Below are positions 1-9,918 of a DNA stretch of 64,000 bases, piece by piece. This DNA comes from Pyropia yezoensis. Its lineage: Eukaryota > Rhodophyta > Bangiophyceae > Bangiales > Bangiaceae. Made by a program: the position numbers and the translations under genes. The notes below the pieces were generated by a model that saw only the letters and a program-made list of their open reading frames with translations, was not told where the DNA came from and did no database searches. Positions within the stretch are counted from its first letter, which is position 1. Every line of letters starts with the position of its first letter. The stretch covers positions 42,546,878 to 42,610,877 of the forward strand of contig CM020618.1 of the NCBI GenBank assembly GCA_009829735.1, given 5' to 3'.

Positions 1-1231
1 TTTTCGGACGAGAGCTCATTCACCGTCCGCCCTGCCAGGGGGGAGGCTCGGGTCTGGCGGCGGTCTCATGAGCGCTACCTGCCTGCTTGTCTGCGCCCGT
101 CGTTCACGTCTGGGCGGACAACACTCTCTGTATGGGCTGCCTTCTCCTGAAAGGGCAGGACCCCGCTGGTGCGCATTGATGGGCGCCTCAACCAACACAA
201 GTACATGGGCATCATCCACGAGTATCTGTTGCCCTTCGTTGAGCAGCGGTGTGGGGGTTTACCGCACCCCTCGGACTAGGGGCATCCCCCTTCAGGAGGA
301 GGCGGATCGTGGCGACCTCTGCCCCTGACCAATCGGGAGCAGGAGGGGGTCGCTCCTCCCTCGGGAGGGGCACGCCACGTCATCCTCGCTGGATCCCCCC
401 ATGAAACCATGGGGGAGAAGATAAGATAATATCGGGTAGAGCGATTACGCCCGCCCTATTGGAATTGGCCTTCTGGCCAGTGAAGGGAAGTTACCTAGGG
501 CGGGCTACTTCCGCCCCAATCTGGCTGAGATTTAGTGAGATCCCACCACTGAGCGTGTTTTGCGTGGAGAGATGTGTTGGAGGGTTCTGAGTGTTTTGAT
601 TGGGTGTTTAGTGTAGGGAGTGTTGGCCCGCACTCCGGGGTCCCACAGCGGGCCCTGGACCGGCGGGCCAAAGAGGGATATCTGCGCGTGGGGCTGTGCC
701 CGTTGCTTCCCCCTCACAAAAAATCAACCTTGCGTTACCCTCGTGTTCCCTGTCCCGGACGCTTCCACCTTCGCGTGGAGCTTTACGTTCAGGCGGTTCT
801 GACTCCAGGGTTTATACCCCGGGTTCCCCACCATCTCCTTCAGGGGGATAAGGTACCCCGTTGGTGTGGGCTTACGCCCAGATAACCACCACAAGCGGCA
901 CGGCGGGACATCCAACTTTATTCTTATGGAGGACAACTGTGGGCCGCATCTGGTCATCAATGTCGGCAAGTACATGGCGCTGCATGGCCTGCGGCGCCTT
1001 GACTGGCCGGTGCAGTCGCCCGACATGAACCCGATTGAGAACGCCCGGAGCGTCCTGGAAACTCGTCTTCGGGCGCGCGAGCGCATGCCTACATCTCTGG
1101 ACGGCCTCTTCACGGCGTTGTGTAAGGAGTGGGATGATCTGTCGGACAGTTTTTTCCGTACCTTGTGGGAGTCGATGCCTCGTCGGGTCGGGGCGGTGGT
1201 GCAGGCTCGCGGGCACGCCACGAGATACTGA
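1..1231 (+). pseudogene. Tc1/mariner (DD34E) transposase, 5'-truncated by the window edge and split by a solo LTR
   Basis: From base 1 the frame reads a DDE_3-type catalytic domain. FSDESSFTVRP carries the first catalytic Asp (bases 7-9), followed by GRTPLVRIDGRLNQHKYMG and YLLPFVEQR. After a 644-bp insertion (250-893) it resumes in the same frame with FILMEDNCGPH (second Asp), WPVQSPDMNPIEN (Glu) and a C-terminal SMPRRVGAVVQARGHATRY before TGA at 1229-1231. Exactly 34 residues lie between the second Asp and the Glu, as in Tc1-like DD34E enzymes. Removing the insertion with one copy of its 5-bp target duplication leaves the reading frame continuous. A TGA at 148-150 interrupts the domain independently. 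The N-terminal helix-turn-helix part lies outside the window. The family assignment is firm and the copy is clearly dead. Confidence 0.88.
250..893. mobile_element. Solo LTR (644 bp) inserted in the Tc1 transposase
   Basis: The insert begins TGTGG and ends CCACA, the TG...CA inverted ends of an LTR, and is flanked by the direct repeat AGCGG at 245-249 and 894-898. It contains no credible coding frame. Its boundaries coincide exactly with the break in the flanking transposase. This is best read as a solo LTR left by LTR-LTR recombination of an unidentified retrotransposon. It does not match the LTRs of the two complete elements in this window. Confidence 0.75.
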
Positions 1232-2320
1232 AGACAATTGGCCCCTGAGGCGTCTGAGGGCCACCTTTCTCTGACTCAGGGAAACGATCCTGGACCGATC
1301 TTGCAATGAAGTAGCCCAGGCGGATCTATACTTTTGTCCCCCCCCCTGTACTGACGGCTCATGGGTGTCAACGTCTGGGCTGGCACTTCTCTACGCCGCA
1401 GAGTGTCTGGCCTACCGTGGAGCTCATTGACGCAGCGCGGGTGCTTCGTCTTGAGAGCATCGTCCCAGACTGGCGGGCCTTGGAGAAGCGGTGCGGCGTC
1501 CACGCCACGCCCTCTAAAAAGCCGCATACGCCTGACGAGTTCCGCCAAGAGCGCTTCTTTGTGAATGTTTTTTATCCTTGGACGTCACGCCGGGCCGTCG
1601 GTGACGATTGACGACGACTGCAGAGGGGCGATTGAAAGGAGGCGGGGGGGGACGGGCTGGGGAGGAGAAGATAGAGACAGCACAGTTGCTAGCGTTATCG
1701 GCAACATGGGCTCTTCTTGTTCTTTACGATTGCGAGTAATATGCGCAGAACTGTCTGCGCGGCCCAGGCGCGACAACCATGGGTGGACGGCCGCCTGAGG
1801 ATGGAGGTGGCACGCTGTTGCGACCACAGCAAATGTGACAGATGTGCTGCTCCAAACTTGATGCGAGGCTGCGGCAGGGTGACACACCGGGGGAACTTCG
1901 GGAGTAGCAGTGCACCCACCGAGGGACAGGGGCTGCGACGCAGCACCGAAGCCGTGCCGACGTCGCGCTGAGTGCGAAAAAGAATGACCGGGCGGCAGCG
2001 GCCAGGCCCGCCACCCACACCGGGCGGCTCAGATGCGGCAATGGTGGAGCTTTTCCGGCACTGTGGCCCTGCCACAGTCGCCGTGCAACTTCAAGTGCAG
2101 TGCTCGAGTGCCGCACCAAGTCGGTCGAGCGCAATGTTTGGGCGAGCGGCAGCCGCGGGCATCATCCGGGGGACGAGGGAGGCCAGCAGAAGCGGCTACA
2201 GGACCACAAGCTTGGCAACCAAACACCACATCGCGTCCCCTCCTGCACCAAACAGCTCGGCTGGGTCAACCGCCACCCCAGCAACTGTCTGCGCCACATG
2301 CACCGCCGCGCCCTCGACGC
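1232..2320. other. No confident gene; remains of Tc1 flank and a short unassigned frame
   Basis: No 3' terminal inverted repeat of the Tc1 copy could be recognised. A plus-strand frame ending at 1611 encodes non-repetitive sequence (for example VELIDAARVLRLESIVPDW, then FFVNVFYPWTS near its end) that looks protein-like but was not assigned to a family. It may be an exon or fossil. The rest shows no supported feature. Confidence 0.3.
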
Positions 2321-2334
2321 TGCCACACCGCCGC

Positions 2335-2935
2335 ATTTACACATGCAGGCCCAGCACCGTGGCCTCGCACACAGTCGCGGGCGCATGCTTCTTTACTGCG
2401 GCGCTGCGAAAAGCCCAGGCCAGCGGCAGCAGCACCCCAAAGTTGACAACCTGAGACCGCCTCATGCCGCCGCCCACCCCACGCTGCCCCGCCAGGTGAG
2501 TCACAATCCAGCGAGTGCCTGTGGTACCAGCACCGCAGCTTCCACCACGCTGCCCAGCCGCCGCAGGTAGACACGCGCGCCCAGGAGGACGGCCTCGCAC
2601 ATAATCGTGGTCGCCGCTCACCCCCCGCCCCGCTGCCTTTAAACGTGCAGGCCCAGCACTATGGCCACGCACACAGTTGCGGACGCATGCGGCACTACCG
2701 CGGCGCTGGAAAAATCCCAGGCCAGCGGCAGCAGCACCCCAAAGTTGACAACCTGAAACCGCCTCATGCCGCCGCCCACACCACGCTGCCCCGCTAGGTT
2801 AGTCGAACTCCATGAGTGCCTGAGGCACCAGCCTTGCGGCGTCTGCGACGCTGCCCCGCCGCCGCAGGTAGGCGCACGCGCCCAGGACGACGGGCTCGCA
2901 CACAGTCGTGGTCTCCACTGCACCACTGCCCCGCC
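2335..2935. repeat. Two diverged tandem copies of a ~305-bp unit
   Basis: The segment beginning near 2340 (ACATGCAGGCCCAGCAC) recurs near 2645 (ACGTGCAGGCCCAGCAC). The long shared core CCAGGCCAGCGGCAGCAGCA starts near 2416 and near 2719. A further shared block, CGCCGCAGGTAG..., occurs near 2559 and 2861, giving a period of about 305 bp. On the minus strand the copies translate to related peptides (VNFGVLLPLAW and TVCEAxVLG-like), but substitutions and stops make a living gene unlikely. The origin is unknown. Confidence 0.65.
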
Positions 2936-3192
2936 GCCAGAGGTACACAGGCGGGCCCAGGACGGTGGCGTCGATTCGCGCTGGCGAGCAGCACACGGGG
3001 ACCGGCGAGAAGCACAACAGCGACTCAGCGTCTGCGAACAAAGGCACTGAAGAAAGCGTCCAGGGGAATCAAAGGCATGTCGACGCGAAGTGACTGGCAT
3101 ACGTTCTTTGCTCATCGCCAAGTCGCCTATTACGTTCCTTCGCACCGATCCACCGGCTTGTTAGCCTGCCGGATGTACGTGTCGAGTGCTGA

Positions 3193-4028
3193 TTGGACAC
3201 CATGAACAGAGCTCAACAGAGAGGGCATCAGAGGCAGGCAAGTCAGGAGAGCTTGTCGGCCGTTGTTCGCGCCGTGAACGCGAGACCTGGCCGAAATTCC
3301 CGGCCTCGCATTTCGGCAAGGCCGGCCTTCAGACCGTTGGACGTAGCCCGGACGACCACGTGGAAGTTATGGCGATTCTGCGAGTTCAACCCCGTCCAGC
3401 GTTTAGAGCCAATGTCAATTCCTGTGACGCTGGTGGCTGACGCCCGCGTCGGCTACCGCCGCAAGCATATCGTCGTGCAGGGCACCCTCCCAGACGTCCG
3501 CGGCCCGCTGCCGCCGGAGACGGTCATGCAGCTGTCCGCGGAGGGGCTGGGCGCTCGTGACGAGGCCCGCCGGCGCGAGCGCGCCGGCCTGGTGCTGGCC
3601 TACCTGATGCTCAACAGACCGGGCGCGGCGGCTAATGTTTGCGCCCAGGACCTCCACCTGACGCCGGGTGGGTTCCAGGTGCAGGTACCCGAGTACAAGA
3701 TGGGCATCCTAAAGCGGGGCGCCCGCTCGCCTTTACCATCCCTGTCGCCGAGGGCGGCTGGGACGAGCACCCCCCACCTCAGCTGATCCGCCGCGTCTGG
3801 GCGCGGCGCTACATGGCGGGCCGCGCGGCGGCGGCGCACCTGTGCGCGCCGCCTGGACGGTCGGCCCTCCAGCCCCTGCCCACCCAGGTGGTGACCACCT
3901 GGCTATCCCGCCTGCTACCACTCACATGCTACGCGCCCCCTTTAGGGGTCAAGTGGACGGGTCACTCACCCCGCGCCGGGGCGGCGTCGTCGGCCTACGC
4001 CATAGGCTTGCCGCCTCCGCTCATCTAG
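3193..4028 (+). pseudogene. Tyrosine recombinase remnant (DIRS/PAT-type retroelement)
   Basis: The first frame (3193 to about 3715) ends in a segment with NRPGAAANVCAQDL, fitting the catalytic Arg box of tyrosine recombinases, then VQVPEYKMGILKRG. The domain continues in a different frame from about 3716 with LAFTIPVAEGGWDEHPPP and the box-II motif GHSPRAGAASSAYAIGL (H-x-x-R), ending at TAG 4026-4028. Just past the stop, QFMGLSSVNT resembles the region leading to the catalytic Tyr, but no clear Tyr is present. The frameshift and missing nucleophile mark a dead copy. It resembles the recombinase at 14.6-15.6 kb in layout but is only distantly related in sequence and lies on the opposite strand. 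Confidence 0.65.
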
Positions 4029-4690
4029 CAGTTTATGGGTCTTTCTTCGGTGAACACCGCTTAGAAGCACAACATAGACGCGCAGTGGCCTTCTTCCCCC
4101 GCGACTCGGGCGCTGTTTGCCCGCTTCTTCCCCCTCCGCTTTTGATGCGGTGGCGCGTGGGCATCTTTCCCTCTGTTTGGCACCTCCGCTCCTCCCTCCA
4201 GCTATGACCCCCTGTGCGACCTGGCTCCGGCCGGTAACTGGCCACCGGCCCGCGCGGCCGAGGGGCGTTGCTGGTGGTCGGCGGGACAACAAGACGGACG
4301 ATCGGCTGGGCCGTCGGCGCCGGCGCCAGCTAGGCGGCTGCGGCCGCTGGCGGTTTTGATACCGCCTGTCTCGCCTCTCACTCTCTCACACCTCTCCCCG
4401 GCCAACTGCCACTCCCGCCACTACCCCCCCCCCCGGCGTACCGTCTGCTCCTTCGGCGCCGCTTGGCGACAGCCAGGGCCCCCACGGGGTCTGCTACGGG
4501 GAGACCGTGCAGGACGTCGGGATACGGCTTGTGGCAGGGGGCGGCGGCACGAGGTACCGGGTGGAGGGGGGCACCATGAGGGCGGCGGCGCGGGCTCCCT
4601 CCCAGCGCCCAACGCTCGGCAGCGCCCGTCGGCTTGCCAGGTTGCTCAGGGGGTCATTACAGGTGAAGTCCGATGACTAACGTACTGTAG
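4029..4690. other. No supported gene; likely decayed 3' part of the recombinase element
   Basis: Short frames only. The sequence is GC-rich with C runs, and no terminal repeats of an element were identified. The segment after about 4660 is probably upstream sequence of the LSM14-like gene. Confidence 0.3.
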
Positions 4691-4956
4691 CAATTGTTCA
4701 ATGTAAGTTTATCTTCCGATCTGTAATGGAGGAGAGCAAGTCGTTTCAACTCCTGGCACCGTGGGTGGTGGGCGCTGGGGACCGGGACTGCGCGCGGTGG
4801 TGCGCGGACGACCTCGACTCGTCCACATCCAACACGCTCCTGTCCCACGGCAGGGAGCTGGCCTTACCCGATCGCGCCGCGTGGGGAGCACAGCACGCAC
4901 CACGACACGGGACAGAAGGAAGGCCTGCGTTGCGGACAGGTGCGGCAACTGCGGCA

Positions 4957-4965
<9 letters not shown>

Positions 4966-5007
<42 letters not shown>
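4966..5007. repeat. (GGC)n microsatellite in the 5' leader of the LSM14-like gene
   Basis: An almost perfect GGC trinucleotide run lies about 30 bp upstream of the LSM14 start codon at 5039, so it is probably transcribed in the 5' UTR. Confidence 0.85.
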
Positions 5008-5008
<1 letters not shown>

Positions 5009-5038
5009 CGGCTGCGGGTATCTTTGCCGGCTGTCGTG

Positions 5039-7195
5039 ATGTCCACCGCGGGGGTGCCGTACATCGGCTCGCGGATTTCGCTGGTGTCCAAGAGCAGCAT
5101 CCGCTACGAGGGCACGCTCTACTCCATTGATACCCAGGTACGTGGGTGAGACAGGCGCCGGTGGAGAGCCTCGCGCTGATTGTGTGCCTACACTTCAGGG
5201 GTTATCAGGGTGCGGAGTGCCACGAGTGGGCTGCTTGGTGGGGCGGCTCCCCTGGGGGCTGCGGTCATGTTTTTTCCTAGTTCTTGTATTGACCCGTGGT
5301 TGCCTGTCCCTGCCCTTTATGTCTTTTTCTTGTGCTTCCCTATTGCTTTGTTTTTGCTCCACGGTGTGCAGGAGAGCACCATTGCTCTGCATCATGTGCG
5401 GTCTTTTGGTACCGAAGGTCGGCCGCGCCAGGAAGGCCAGGTAGGTGCTTCCTTCTCTCTTACGTGGCATCACCATCACGTGGCAACGTTCTGCGAGTTG
5501 TCTGCGCCGGGTCTGCGAAGATGAGCACACCGCTGGCTGTGTACTGATGAACCCTCTGTGTTTCTCAGCCCTCCGTGCCCCACCTTGCTCTTTTTGTGCG
5601 ATCGACCTTTCCCCTCTGCCATGTCTTCAGCTACCGCCTTCTGTTGAGATATACGAGTACATTGTGTTCCGGGGGCCGGACATTCAAGATCTGCAGGTGT
5701 TGACGAGTCCTCTCCCTCAAGAGGAGCCGCCGGCGCAGGATGAGCCGCAGCAGGCGCCGCAGGCGCAGCAGCCCCACGCGTCTGCGCCCCCGCCGGCTTC
5801 TGCACAGGCGGCGCCCGCTGCGCCCGCGCCTGTTCCCTCCCAGGGGGTTCCCCCACCGGTCACCGCGGGCCGAGCGGCAGCGGCGCCACATGCCGCTTCC
5901 CAGGCTGCCGTGGTGCCCCCGCCCGCGGCGACTGCACACTCGCCGCCCGCTGATGGCAGCGGCATGCAGCCGCAGCAGAGCGCTGCGCCGCCGCCGCCGC
6001 CGCCGCCGCCATCGTCGGCGCCGGCCCCTGCGTCGGCGCATGCCCCTACCTCTGAACCGGCGCCTGCTCTTGCGCCAGCGCCCGCGCCAGCGCCCGCGCC
6101 TGCCCCTGTGCCGGTGCCTGTGCAGGCCTCAAGTCTTGCGCCCGCTACGTCGCAGTCATCGGCGTCCCACGGCTGGGTAGCCCCGCTGCCCAAGGCGGGG
6201 CCGCGGGAGTTGGGCCAGGCGCCACCCGGGGGACCATCTCAAGAGGCGGCCCACTATCAGCAGGGCCCAATGGCGCCTGCTCAGCCTACGTCCGCGGCGG
6301 CGGCGGCCGGCTCCGCACCTGGCGCGGCACCCCTGGTAGGGAGCGCTGCGGGCGGCGGCCCTGCTGGCTACGCCCCGCAAGACGCGCGTGGGCCGGTGGC
6401 AGGAGCTGGATGGGGTGGAGATGGGGCTCGCGGCGCTAGCCGTAATCGTGGTTACCGCCCTCTCGGTGGTGGCATGGGAGCTGGGGGCGGTGGTGGTGGC
6501 GGCGGTGGTAGCAGCGGCGGTGCAGTCGACGGGGACCGGGGCGCCACGGGCCGTGGCCGCGGTCGAGGCCGCGGCCGTCGCCAGGGCCCTACCGGCCCGG
6601 GCATCACCATCCCACAGGAGGAGTTTGACTTCGCCGCTATGAATGACAAGTTTGACAAGACTTCGCTCGCTGCAGAGGCCACAGGTTCCGTGGCAGCGGC
6701 GTCGGGGTCTGTGGCGTCTGCCGGCGGTGGAGGCAGCGACTTTGGGGGTGGTGATGCGGTGGCCGCGGCGTCGGCGGTTGGGCCGACACCAGCGGTGCCC
6801 AAGTATGAGAAGCCCAAGAGCTTCTTTGATGATTTCTCGTCGCACCCCATTGCCCCGGCTGGGCAGGGGCGGGATGGGTCTGGGGCCGACGGCGGCCGTC
6901 CCAAGCGGGGCATGCCCGTGGAGCAGCGGCGGGCGCTGGACATGGAAACATTTGGGGAGACGGCGCCCAACCGGTACGTGCGGCACCGCCGTCCTGGGGG
7001 TGGCGGCCGCCGTCGCGGCGGCCGTGGCGGAGGGCTCGGAGGTGGGGGGGGTGGTGGCGGCGGCGGCGGCGGCGGGTATCAAGGGGGGGGTGCTGCGGGT
7101 GGCGGTGGTGGTGGTGGCGTTGGAGGGGGGGTAGCGGGGGGGGCGGCTACGGCGGCGGGGGTCAGCCGTCCTACGCCAATGGGGCACGCGCGTAG
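5039..7195 (+). CDS. LSM14/Scd6-family mRNP (P-body) protein; last frame broken at a G run
   Basis: The family represses translation and promotes decapping in P-bodies. Three exons are visible: 5039-5137, 5372-5440 and 5631-7195, with GT...AG introns 5138-5371 and 5441-5630, both in phase 0. Exons 1-3 give the Lsm14 N-terminal Lsm fold: [20 protein letters not shown], then [16 protein letters not shown], then [17 protein letters not shown] Pro/Ala-rich linker follows. Then come the FDF box ([14 protein letters not shown]), the FFD box ([15 protein letters not shown]), the TFG box ([11 protein letters not shown]) and RGG repeats, in the canonical order. The exon-3 frame does not stop after the RGG tail but runs on to 7871, antisense to the neighbouring gene. 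Reading one extra G at the 7-G run near 7124-7133 gives a plausible terminus at TAG 7193-7195. A real frameshift or a homopolymer error is therefore likely. Confidence 0.85.
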
Positions 7196-7638
7196 TTGTG
7201 GGCATGATTGGGGTGTGTTGAGCTGGGCAGACCGGGCTCGGCACCACCTGTGGCCTTTGAAACAGCGTTTGTGTGGTCTATGTCTTTTGAGAGTTCTCGA
7301 ACTGGGCCATTCCTTTCTTCTTCGGCCTGTGTCCGCTCGTGACTACACAGTTCACCGTCGAGTGCCCTTCACGCCCACTGCTCGCTTGGCACCTGCGCGT
7401 CACACCCGTTGCGTGAGAAACTCCAGGTTGTCTGGACTGCACATGGTTCACACTCAACACTGTGATAGATGGAATACGAAAGCCGTTCTCGGCGCAAAAC
7501 CCTCAACGCCCCTACAAAAAAAAAAAATGTACAGCAGCAGCCACACCATGGTGGACGTCAACAGCGCCACCAGGACCACCGCACAGGAATGCGTAACGGC
7601 ACCGCCAGCACTGGTGCAGCCACCAGCCTCGCCCTGGC
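7196..7638. other. Convergent intergenic region, 3' UTRs of LSM14-like (+) and SBDS-like (-)
   Basis: No coding sequence is supported. It contains an A12 run at about 7515-7527. The two genes end 443 bp apart and presumably share this segment for 3'-end formation. Confidence 0.55.
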
Positions 7639-8520
7639 CTACTCGGCTCCCCTCTTGCCGCCACGGCCCCTGCCGCCACCTCCACGACCACCACCCCGAC
7701 CCCGACCGCCACCGCCGCCGCGACCCCGATCGCCGCCGCCGCCGCCCCCCCTCCCACCCTTGCCCTTGCGCCCGCCGCCGCCCCCTCTCCGCTCACTCCC
7801 CTCCCCGCCGGCCTGGTCAGACTCAGAGGAGGCGATGCCCTTTGGGGCGCCCCCGTCCAGCTCAAACGTGAACTCGCCCTTGGTAGCCTTCGCCACAGCA
7901 GACATGAGCGCGTCATACGCGCCCGGCACCACGCTAATTTCATACTTGGCGCCGCCCGCCTCATGGCCCTCCCGATTGATCTTGGCGTGCTTCATGATCA
8001 CCCCCGCCGCGGCCCCGAGGTGCGCGTGTGGCACCCGGAGGACGCCCTCCATTGTCACCTTGCGCATCGGCATGACGTCGACCAGCTTGCGGACCAACTC
8101 TTCAGCCTGGCGCTCCGCCGGCTGAGCGGGGTCAATGCGCGCCTTAATCTGCGTCAGCGCATTCTCAAACCGCGTCAGTGGGATGGGGAGGTTGCGAGCT
8201 GGGTCCACATAGTACTTAGTCAGGTATTCAAGCACCTCCCGCCGGCGTTGGTCACTCTTGGCTGAACGCTCAGCGGAGCTGGTCTGCACGTCGCCCTTGG
8301 TGATGATGGCTGTCAAAATGGCGGTGGGAGTGGCATCCTCCCCAAATGCCGCGGCAAGCTGCTCCTGGCTGGCGCGCTGGCCCTTGGACTGGTTCGTGAA
8401 GACAGTGTCCGTCACGAGCACCTCACTAAACGGCAGGTCGCCTGCCCTGTACTTGGCGGCCGCCCCTTCATGCGTGAGCAGCTCAAACGTGGTCTTCCCA
8501 ACCTTGCGCCGAACGAGCAT
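7639..8520 (-). CDS. SBDS: SBDS-family ribosome maturation protein with a C-terminal RGG tail
   Basis: The SBDS/Sdo1 family, with EFL1, releases eIF6 from pre-60S ribosomes. The start at 8520 has a strong context (GCCACC before ATG). All three SBDS domains are visible. The N-terminal FYSH domain has VGKTTFELLTHEG..KYRAG and EVLVTDTVFTNQSKGQ, then ILTAIITKGDVQTSSAERSA. The central helical domain includes RREVLEYLTKYYVDPARNLP and IPLTRFENAL. The C-terminal ferredoxin-like domain includes YEISVVPGAYDALMSAVAKA and KGEFTFEL. The core is about 230 residues, as usual. It is followed by about 60 residues of almost pure Gly/Arg (RGRGGG repeats) ending KRGAE, absent from yeast and human SBDS. Most homologs have about 15-20 extra N-terminal residues, so a short upstream exon is possible; an AG acceptor lies about 45 bp upstream of the ATG. 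Confidence 0.88.
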   Translation of the reverse strand: MLVRRKVGKTTFELLTHEGAAAKYRAGDLPFSEVLVTDTVFTNQSKGQRASQEQLAAAFGEDATPTAILTAIITKGDVQTSSAERSAKSDQRRREVLEYLTKYYVDPARNLPIPLTRFENALTQIKARIDPAQPAERQAEELVRKLVDVMPMRKVTMEGVLRVPHAHLGAAAGVIMKHAKINREGHEAGGAKYEISVVPGAYDALMSAVAKATKGEFTFELDGGAPKGIASSESDQAGGEGSERRGGGGGRKGKGGRGGGGGGDRGRGGGGGRGRGGGRGGGGRGRGGKRGAE

Positions 8521-9320
8521 GGTGGCGACCCCGCGGCCACAGGCGGGCAGGAAAAGACACCTGCGAGGTGAACAAACGACCAGACGAGGGTGCACGACGA
8601 AGGGAAGGTGACGTCCACGCGCAAGTGGGTCGCGTCGATGGAAGGAGAGGCCTATGTCGGCACAGCTCGACGATCGACCGATCGTGACACGTCAGATGAC
8701 TCGACACGTCGATGGAGAGCCAGTGGAATCAGTTTCATTTCTGAAAGTGAATTTTGGATACAATCATCAACAGGATCCTCAATCTTCATCAACGTCCGCG
8801 ACGTAGCGCCCGCATCATAGCACATACTACTCGTCACCAACGAGGAGCCATGTTTGCACGGCAGCCCGCCTCCATCAGGGGGGCACCCCTGCGGCCGACC
8901 CCGTCTAGAGGGGCAACACGGTAGGCACCCAGCGCCAAAGCCGGGGGCAGTGCAGCCCGGCGTGTCCGATCGGCCGTGTGGCCGAGGCGGGGTACATTCA
9001 CTGCATGGAAGCGGGGACAAAAGGGTGGCGGCCGCCGTTTCGATGCCGGCGATGACAGCGCATCACCGCGGCGGGGCAGCTCGCGGGGCCCCCCCCTGCC
9101 GAGGCGACAAGGGGAAAAAAAAAGGGTTGCCCCTCTGATGGGCACACCCGCATCCCTCTGCAACACTCACCCCCGTGGAGGGGGGAGGGGGGCATCGGCC
9201 GCCGCGGCGAGACGCGCCATGCCCCCCACCCCCTCCCACCCTCTGGCTTCAAAAGAGACATGGCGGCAGGTGTCGTGCGCGTCGCCCCTTCCCCGCCGTG
9301 CGCGACAACCCGCCGCCGCC
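8521..9320. other. Upstream region of SBDS and intergenic sequence, no supported gene
   Basis: It includes the presumed minus-strand promoter of the SBDS gene and GC-rich sequence without recognisable domains in any frame. Confidence 0.35.
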
Positions 9321-9326
9321 CTCACT

Positions 9327-9876
9327 CTACGACGACGAGGATGAGGACGAGGAGGAGGACGACGAGGAGGACGACGAGGAGGAGGACGAGGAGGAGGAGG
9401 AGGAGGCATCTCCATAGGCGCTGCACAGGACAGCCACCGCCGCGGGCAGCGGCGGCTGCCCTCCAGGGCGCAACGCCACCGCCGGGGCGGCGGCGGGTGG
9501 GGCGGCGGCCACCTTCTCCCGCTTCTCCTCCCCCTGAACAGGCGACAGCCGCGGCTGCAACGGCGTCTGCAGCCGCGGCAGAGACGGCGGCGGCGATGGC
9601 GGCGGGGGCGGTGGCGGCAGCGGCGGCGGCGACGACAGCGACAACGACAATGGCCGACGGCGGGGAGCGGTCGCCGCGCCCCCCCCTGCGCCAACCCCCT
9701 GGGTCGGCGCCGCCGCCGCCGCGGGCGCCGCCCCCCGCAGCCCGCCATCCGCACCAGGCCGCGGCCGCTTTGGCACCCCAGCCACCTCGGCTCCCCCGCG
9801 AAGAGCCTCTCCCGCCTGCAACCGCCGCCGCTTCAACTGAAGGGCAACCGCCGCGAGCCCGCCCCCCGCCCCCAAC

Positions 9877-9918
<42 letters not shown>

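Noticed and set aside
252-879. Weak inverted similarity near both ends of the insertion in the Tc1 transposase, first read as a TIR transposon
   Set aside because: The TG...CA ends and 5-bp duplication define the borders exactly at 250 and 893, which fits a solo LTR; the inner similarity is imperfect.
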